Assembly: GCA_027577595.1 (NCBI GenBank)
Contig: JANBRJ010000023.1
Coordinates: forward strand, 124,001 to 188,000
Direction of reading: 5' to 3'
Length of the DNA: 64,000 nucleotides
Source of the DNA: Coemansia sp. RSA 487
Taxonomy: Eukaryota > Kickxellomycota > Kickxellomycetes > Kickxellales > Kickxellaceae
The translations under genes and the position numbers were made by a program. Below, in pieces: positions 1-9,000 of the stretch. A model generated the notes under the pieces. That model did not search any database, was not told the origin of the DNA, and worked only from the letters and a program-made list of their open reading frames with translations. Numbering within the stretch: position 1 is the first letter of the stretch; every line of letters starts with the position of its first letter.

Positions 1-3000
1 AGGATCAGACTCTCGTGCGACTTTTGCCACGCGTGGCTCCTAAACAAGCTCACATACGAGATCTTGAGCGTTGGTAGCTTTCCGTGCATGAATATGCCCG
101 TAAGGTCTAGCTGCACCTGGAAGCCAATGTACACATTCGCACGGTTGATAGTAGGCGACCACCACATTGTGAAACGGCGATTAGGGATCTGGTTAAGCCC
201 CGAACGCTGTGCGTTGGTAAGCTGGCGCTGCCCCATGGCGCCTGCGAGGGAAGTCGAGTTGTGTGAAACCAGGCCGCTGGCAAGAACAAACCGATGGTTA
301 GGCCCGTCTACCTGGAAGCCAAAGTAAGGTTCAGGAGGGACCTTGCGCACGGAGAATGGCACGCAGACACGCTTCTCTGTAATTCCGTCAGCAAGATAGT
401 CACACCACCAGCGAATCGAGTCGTTCTGGCTTAGCTTGTCCAGGCCGCCGTGCCCGGTGCTGTCCTTGGCATGGCAGGTAACAGTATGAATTTCGTATCC
501 GTTTTCCTCGTGGCGCACAATGTGAGCAGCTTCACGACCGCACATAACCAAAAGACAACGCAAAGCATGTGCAAATTCACCCGAGGTCGTGCGCGATGTC
601 AAGCAATTTCCATCCACACACTCTGTACTGATGCTCGGATGAATAATTTGCTGTGCAAGAGCCGCTCCAACAAACACAAGCGCCCGCACAAGGTGGTTCG
701 AATGTGTTCTGTATTCTGCCGGAAGCGCGAACTCTTCGGCAGCCTTGCCATCCAGACGCGGCATAAGCCGCTCGAGAGTATCGAGATCCTCTATCGGCTT
801 GCCGATAACAGCACCGTCCTGCAGATTCACCGATACGGCTGGCATGGTAGTATAGCCGGCTAGGATGTTTAACAAAGCGTTGTCGTGGAGCGGAGAGACA
901 CCTTCAACTGCGTAGGCAAGGTGAATACCTAACAGCAGCGGATCATACTCAAGTTGCTGCTGCTGGCTAAGCGCTAGGTAGTGGATAGGCACACCGAACA
1001 TCGAATACTTGGCCTTATCCATCGCGGTTAGGCTGTTGAACTCAGAAACAGTCATTTCAACAACGTCCTGGCTGGCGCAGGAGCTCAAAACCAAAACGTG
1101 GTTGCTTGTGACCACGACCTCCGAGTGCGCCCAAGCCGGGATTTCTAGCGCATACATATCTCCATTCGGGCCACGGACAAGCTTCTCGACTTTGCGCGGA
1201 ACAGAATCGTCGCCCATCAGAAGATCGCCCTCAGAAATGTCCTGCACACGCCGTGAGGATCCATCGCTCATCAAAACAAGCGTGTCGCATGCAAAGCACT
1301 GCTGCTGCCAGAACAAGCCCTCCCATGTCGGATAGTACGTCCCGCGGAAAAGCGAGTGTTCAAGAATACATTCGACACCTCCAAGAGCCTGAATCATGTC
1401 CGTGCGATAGTTGTTCAGCTGCCAGAGCTTGCCGTCATGCTTGGCATGGGTCCACCACATCGGATTTGCTTTTGCGATCTGGTACTGCTTCCACTCGGTT
1501 CTGATACGCCACCCCTTGTCATAGGCAAGTGTGTGCCTGTCCTTGGAGAACAGCGTATTAATGCGCGGTATTCCCCTGTCCCAAGAGTCCTCTAGGTCCT
1601 CAAGCGTCAGCCGACGGTTCTGCGCGTTCGCCTCTTGGCGCTTCAGCGCATACTCGGCCCAAACGCGCTGTGAATCGACAAACTCGCTCTCCCACGGCAG
1701 TATATAGCGGAACAGGTTAGGAATAAGCTGGCCCTCCTCGTGCGACATACCTGAGCGGAAATGAGATATGCCTGTCTCGGTCTGCTTCGACCACCGCAGG
1801 TCGGACTGCGGAATAAGGACATGGCCCATGGAAAGCATACCAAGCCCACCAAGCTCCTTGGGGCAGTTCGACCCAACGACAAAGTCGGCGTGGCAGAACA
1901 GCGGCGACTGGCCGTCAGCAACCTCGAATCCAAAGTACCTTTCGGTAGCGATCGGCTGTGTAGACACGTCAAACACATCATAGTGCATGCTATCGTTCTG
2001 ATCCTGAGATATGTTCGCTTGGTTGCCATCGCAGCATCTGGATGAACAAACAGAAGAGACGCTTGGAATTCCTGAGAGATCCCCACGAATGAAAATATAT
2101 CCAAGCGAAGAATCCTTGCGAGAGCTTGTCTGAAGCCCAAGCGAGCGCGCAACCTCGTAAGCCAGGCGTAGCAACGATATGTTTTCTAGCGGCTGTGAAA
2201 TGACCACCCTGAACTCGCCCGCTGACTTGCCACACACGTCTAGCATTCCCGCAAGAAGAGACAGTCGGACCTTTGGACTTTCCGAGACAAGAATATCCTG
2301 CGCTTCAGTGCTAACCTCTCTTGTTTTGAGAATGCCAAGTGCTTCCAAGCCCCGGACAAATGTCGAGCAGCCTTGCTCATTTGAGTGACTAGCAACTAGC
2401 TTCGACCAGTGACGCAATACCGAATCAGCAATATGTGTTGCTTCTGCTGGCTCCGAGCCGACATATGCTAAGCTCGGGTTCGTACCTGAAACAGATGCTC
2501 TGGTGGTGATATCAAGCGCATTGCCACCACAAAGCCAGCATCCAAGTGCCCAGCTGAATTCCGAGACCTCCGTATCCAACTCATAGCCAATGCTTGCGGG
2601 TGCTGAAACCATGGAACAATGCAGTTCGGATATAAGCCTGGTAAGCCCTCCCTCGTGCAGACCACCCGAGAATGACCATTCACAGACCCTGTTGTTGTAT
2701 AGCATGGCACACGGAACAGGAGTCTCGCCGTGTAGATCCATGTGTTTGGCGTAAGCGAGGTAGTCGCAAACACTAATCGACCAGACATAATAGTTCATCT
2801 TTGGCATCGATTCCATTGCTGCCCGGTGCGCCTCTTCTTTCGAGTTGAATATGAGGTTTGATGACGAAGCCGGAACACAGCCATAGTAGATGGATCGGCA
2901 AGGAGGCGGCAAGTGTGTAGGATATGCCTTTGACATGATACGATAGGCAGCCTTTTGCTTGTCATGCCAGATGTACACGCAGTCGGGGGAAGCGCCTTCC

Positions 3001-6000
3001 TCGACAGCAAGCCTGCGAACACGATCTGTGTGCAAGGTAGCTTCCTTCAGGGCCATCGCTTTGCCATTGTCGGCAAGGCCAAAGAAGTTCGAATTGTACT
3101 CAAACACGCGCGAAATAAAATGTGGTCGTTCAAACCCAAGTTGCTTGTCGAACCTATTCTCGGTGAATTCTGCAATAAATGAACCGGCATCAGACCAGTG
3201 TGACTGCCCAGCACGACAAGCCCTCTCGCGAACGTTGCGCCTTGTACCAACACGAACAACCAGCCTATGCTTTTCGTTGCAAAGGAACGAGTCGTCAAAA
3301 AGCAGCTGATCGGCCTCGGCTGCATTGTTACTGGAATCAACACTAGCCTGAGAGGTGTTTGAGCATATGCTCTGCACTGAAATGCTGCTTGCTGTCCTCA
3401 CAACAGGCGCAGCATAGTTTTGAGGTACATTGCCATCGCCACACAGAGGCTTGGGCTTAGCCAGGGCAACCCTAAACAAGGGCGCAGTGCCTGACATGGT
3501 CCGAGCAACACCACGGGGCTGTCCATCGACGCCAAGAACCCTATCGCCAACACATATATCTTCAATGCACTTTGTCGAGCCGTCGGCCATACGCACCCGG
3601 AATCCGGCACCGTAGCAATAGAAGATGACTGGCGGCATGCGGTTGCTATCTTTGGAGTTGAGACCAAGCATGATGCGCGACTGGATCTTCGTCTCCGCCT
3701 TGACAAGAAGATCTAGCATCTCTCGGGTGTGCACAACAGCTTCGCGGAAATAGGTCATTAGCCCAATTAGCGCGGTGTTGAATTTGTTGGCAATCTTGGT
3801 AAACGTGGTGCTTCCCGAAGACATGAGAATCTGGCGGATCCGATTGTTAAAGCGCTGGATTGACTGCTCGTCCACGCGCAAAAATGCTGTTGCCGTTCGC
3901 TCCTTTGAGCGGTCATCAACCAAGGCCCAGGTCCCATCCTGAGCAGTTACTCCGTCGGTCAGCTGGCGGCACTTTGGCAAGATCCGCACCTCAAACCCGC
4001 ACATGTCAAACAGCAGATTCGGATTGTCGCGCGAATAGACACTAACAAATGACGCCTCGTCGTCCCACTCGATCGTCGTCAGCGAGCGCGGGAGACGGTT
4101 CTTGATGTCCCAGAAGACAGCACGGCCGAGGTTGACGTCGTGCTTCATAAGGCGCATACGACTATCGCGAGGCCAGCAGCGCTTATTGTTATAACCAACG
4201 ACGTTCTCGTTATTTGGGTCGGGGATCTCGGTCAGGTACCGCTGGATCAGCTCGCGCGAATCCTCTTCCTCATCGAAACGAAGGAGTATGTATACGCGGT
4301 CCATGTAACGCATGTACATCCTGATGGGGTGCCGGCGCTCGGTTTCGATATCCTTGAATTGCAAAAAGTCATTGGGCATGGCAGGCGAACCAGCCATGTC
4401 ACTTGCTCGCTGTAGGCCGAGGATCAGCAGATCAATGACCATTCCGTAGTATTGGAATATGAACGGCGCAAACTGAAGCCCGCGAATGAGACCATACGAG
4501 TTGACATGGTCCATGTCCTTGAAGCTTATGACAACGTTGTTCTTTGCAGTCATATAGTCGGCGAGGTTGTGGTCAAGAATCAGGCGCAGAAGGCGATTCA
4601 ACAGAGTCAGGTCGATCTTCTCAAACACACGCGCTAGCCTAGCCTCAAGCATAACCACGCATTCGCCGCTGCCCGTCTCCCAGGCCCCATCCAGGTTGTT
4701 CACGCCTTGGCACCACTTGTACACAAGAAGCGGCGATGGCTCAGAATCTGCCGGCTTGATCCACGGTGCCCAAAGCCGGCGCTTGTCAGCCTCATACCAC
4801 AGGTACTGGTCAAGGTATGCGTCTGTGATCTTCTCCAGGGGCTCGACGTCAAATACCGGAATAAGATGCGAGTACATGTCCATAAACTCGATCCCCACCT
4901 CCTTAAAGGCGCGCTGAGTAAGTAGTAGCCGCTTGATGCGATTTAGGCAATTGCGCACCACGGTGAAGTCCTCGAGCAGGAATCGGTGGTTGCCATCTAC
5001 CTCGCAGCCGTACCACTCGCCTTTGCCTACGGCCTCCACGCTGAATGCGTGGCCAGTAATCTTCGCCGCTTGCGGCGCCAGTTTTTTGTGTGGAAGCAAC
5101 ACAGGCACCAGCTCCTGGCCGACGCCGCTAAAGCGGATGGTGAGCTGGCCCTCCGGGTAGGCCACTGAGCTGGAGGGCTTTGCCGGATAGTTTGTGACTA
5201 AGTGGTTGCCCAGTGCCAAAGAGCGAGCCAGAACAACAGCGTCGTCGAACAATCGGCGGTTAGCGACTGGTTGGCAGAATGTCCAGGCCTGCTGGTTAGG
5301 CAACGGGCTGCAGCCGTCCCCATCGATCAGCCCCGCTAGCACCTTGCGCCGAGTTTCCACATCGCCGTACAAGTAAGCATTGGGAATAAACTTTTCTGTG
5401 GTGTTGAGCAGTCCATAGACCTGCAGTGCATTGCGGATCGGGTTGTGGCAGTGTTCATTGGCAGTGCGGAGGACGATCTTGACCACCGCCGTTTGAATGT
5501 GGGATGCAGGGTGACGCGGAGTGATAACAGTGCGAGTGATACCAGTTACAGAGTCCATGTAAGTGACGGTGGACTGTGGAATGATGGGATCAGCGTCCAC
5601 TTGGAAGTTTAGGTCATCATTTTCAGAAATGGTGTCGTGAACCACCTTCATGCCGATACCGTCGCCTGACACAGCGTTTAGCGGCGCCTGTAATGATGGC
5701 TCAGCAATAGGCGGATCTGCGGCTGCAGCAGTGGCAGCGCAGGCCATGAGCGACGGAGGAGGCGTGAATACATGATACTCGACACAGACAAGGCCCAGCT
5801 GAGTGGCCAGGTTGTAGAGACGACCGATGACCTCGTACGCATGCAGACCAACGTAGATACCAGTATCTACTTTATCGCCGTCTGCGAGCCACAGACCCAA
5901 ATAATACGGGTCAATCAGTGATGACTGTATAGCGGGGTAGGAGACACCAGCGCGGATAAGCATGCAGTGCGCCTTCATCTCGTCGCTCAGGCGCACGTAT

Positions 6001-9000
6001 TCGTCGATACGCACATCCAATATGTCACCCGCCTTAAGTCGAACACCATCGATGGTAGCGAGATAGCTACGAGCTGCCTGCTCGGCAGCAGCGCTGGTGA
6101 GACGCGCTTGCTCAGCAACTAAGAAGTGTGGTGTCCCGCTATCACCAGCTATGAGAGTTTTGCTTGCAAAAAAGTCGGGCTTGTATGATGCGCCAATGTT
6201 GCAATGCCGATCATTCGTTTCGTCTTTGCTATTGTAGACTGCCCAGCTGGGTTCATGCTTCACGAGGTTGCGATCGTAGTAGCGGCAGACCCAGTGGGTA
6301 GTGCCATGGAGCTTTTGCTGGTACACAACAGCGTCCACATCCAATACCTGCACAGTCAAAAAATGGCCAGTCGTGGCGGTAAAGCTTTCCGTCTTCTGAC
6401 GATACTCCAGTGCATCGTTCGGCGTGTAAGTGACACTGAACATTTCGGCGTCAGCACCATGCAGCACGCGCTTCACGCGACGTGGCTGATAGCTTTCATT
6501 GATGGATCCATCAGCGAGGAAGCAGTCGTCACCCATTAGCATGTCGCCCACCACCAATGCCTCAATCGGCTTCGATTGCCCAGAGGCGAGCTTCACCAGC
6601 GTCCCTGGCGCGAAGCACTCGTGTGGGTTGTCAAAGGCCTGCTCGATTAGCCCAAGCTCCTCGCGCTGCGACGAGTTGAGGTGGCCCTGAACAGAGTATG
6701 ACTCGCGCAACCGCTCCAGCGCAAGAATAAGGAGCTTTGGATCGTGTTTGTATGACAGCGGCGGGAATGGGATTGGCGAGAACCGACGGGATTCAAGCCA
6801 GTGCACAGTAGTCGTGTAAATAGCCACGGCTTCTTCTGCGCTAACATATGGCCCGTCCTTCAGATAGCTTCTCTGTCGTTCTTGCTCAGCCTTGAGCCAT
6901 AGACGTGTGAGCCTCCCGCAGTTGCGTCTAGCAATGGCCTTGTCGACCGTAGCCCCGCGACGGATGCGCTCGCGGTTATAGTGGGCAACTGATGTCCACC
7001 AGTCCGCCTTGGACTTTACATAGCGCAAAATCATGTTCTCGATAGGCTTGGGCATGCCTGGCACCTGCCATGGAATGTTAGCCTTGTAGCAATTGTGGAC
7101 CACAAGCCAATTCGCCAAAAGGAAAAGCGGAGAGCCCTCAAGTTCAAACCCTACATATGGAGCCTGTTCGCTGATCTGTTTCACTGTAAACTGCACATGG
7201 TCGATATTTGCAGATATCGAAGGCAAATCCCCAAGTGAAGGAGCAACAGCCCTTCTGGGTTGCTCCGATATATCCGCACTCTCGGGATGATGCTCGGAAC
7301 CCAAAAACTCAATGCTCTTGGCGCGCATCATCCGGTATTCGGAAGCCTGTTCAGCATGCACAAGGGCATAATCTACAAATAAAGCCGCGCTGACAGTCCA
7401 CAGAACTGGGGACACTGCCTCTCTCTCCAGCATAAACGCCGTGGCAGCATCGCGGGCAGCGTCCTCGGAAGCAAACTGGCGTGTGTCTTCTGAATAAGAA
7501 AAGAAACGTTTGGTCTGCTGCAGAACATCAGGTACAATAGACTTCCCCTTGTACGGCACAACATCAGCATAAACCACTTCAAAGAGACGCATCGCTGGAT
7601 CGTGAGACAGGCGCACGCAGTTATACTTTGGACATGCCAAGACCAAGTCATGGCGAGAGTTGCAGACAAAGCCAGGCTCAGTAGGCATCTGATCATCGTC
7701 AATGCCTGCGATCGCAGCTTCCGGCAAAATAATTCTAACCTCGTACATCGCATCGGAGCCACGCATAGTGGTTTTGACTGGCAGGGCCTGGCCTTTGTAA
7801 CCAAGCACCCTATCGCCAACAGCAATGTCATCTGCAGTCTTGACACCACCGTCAGCCATACGGACCAGCGTCGTTGGGGCAAAACAGCGCCACGCGTTTG
7901 ACAGGTGCTGTAGGATGACTTTGCTCTTGTTGCCACGAATTCCCTCAGGCATCATATCAAGAATATCGTGCATGACGGCCGCCCGTAGCTCCAAGTCGTA
8001 GTGGGAATCGACACGCTGCTTTGTAAGCGACTTGACGACGCCTTTTGAATTGCGCCCCTCAAACTGACGTGCAAGAAGGTTTCCAAGCCAGCGCTCAAGA
8101 AGAGGAACAATGCCACGCAGGAAAAACAGCCAAACACGCCACCCTGGCGCCCAAAACCCAACACCTGGCCCTTTGCCGACTGGCCCAGTGTTAAAGCGAT
8201 AATAGATTAGGTGCTTTAGGTCTTTGCAGGCACGGATCTGACGCATAAGGCGGTACTTGTAGCGATACATTCCTGTGAGCTGGCCAACGTGTGCAAAAAG
8301 GTACTGCAGTCCGTCGGCAAGCTGGAAAGCATCGACGTTCCCAAGACGGTATTGCACATGCGAGTCGACAACTAGCTTTGTCAGGCGCAGTATTTCGCGG
8401 CAATTATGAACAACAACGCCTCCTGCAATAAAGTTCTCGTGCTCAGGAACAGAAATGTCGTAAACCATTCTCTTGGTAGGCTCAGCAGTCACCGACACAA
8501 TGGGCACCAGAACTGCCGTTTCCAGGTAGCTAGTACCATGGTAGCGATCATTGTTAAGCTGCGACGGCAATCTAATCTTGCGATAGAAGTTGTCTATATT
8601 TGCGCTTCTGCAAGTTAGGGCTTGTGGATGATAGTCAGCCAGTTTCAAATGGCCATGCCAGCGACGCAGTATGTCAAAGCGTCTTGCTACACTACACGAA
8701 TAGCGGACACCGACGTGTTTGGAAAACGACAATAGCGACTCGTTAGGCAAACGAAGCCCAACAGATAGTAGCCTCTTGCTGCCAGAAGTACCAAGCTGTT
8801 TCTCAAAGGGCTGGGCGCTGATTCCAAACTGCTGCGCTAGAACACCCTCAACCCACTTTGTCAATCTCCTCAAAGAGTCCACAGCCACCTCGCGGTCGTA
8901 GATTGCAAGGTTTGACGCGCTGCCTCCACTGGAATTGATAGGACTCTTTGATGAGATCAGGCGTGTGCAGGCTTCTCGAATAGATCCAGCGCCCCACCAA

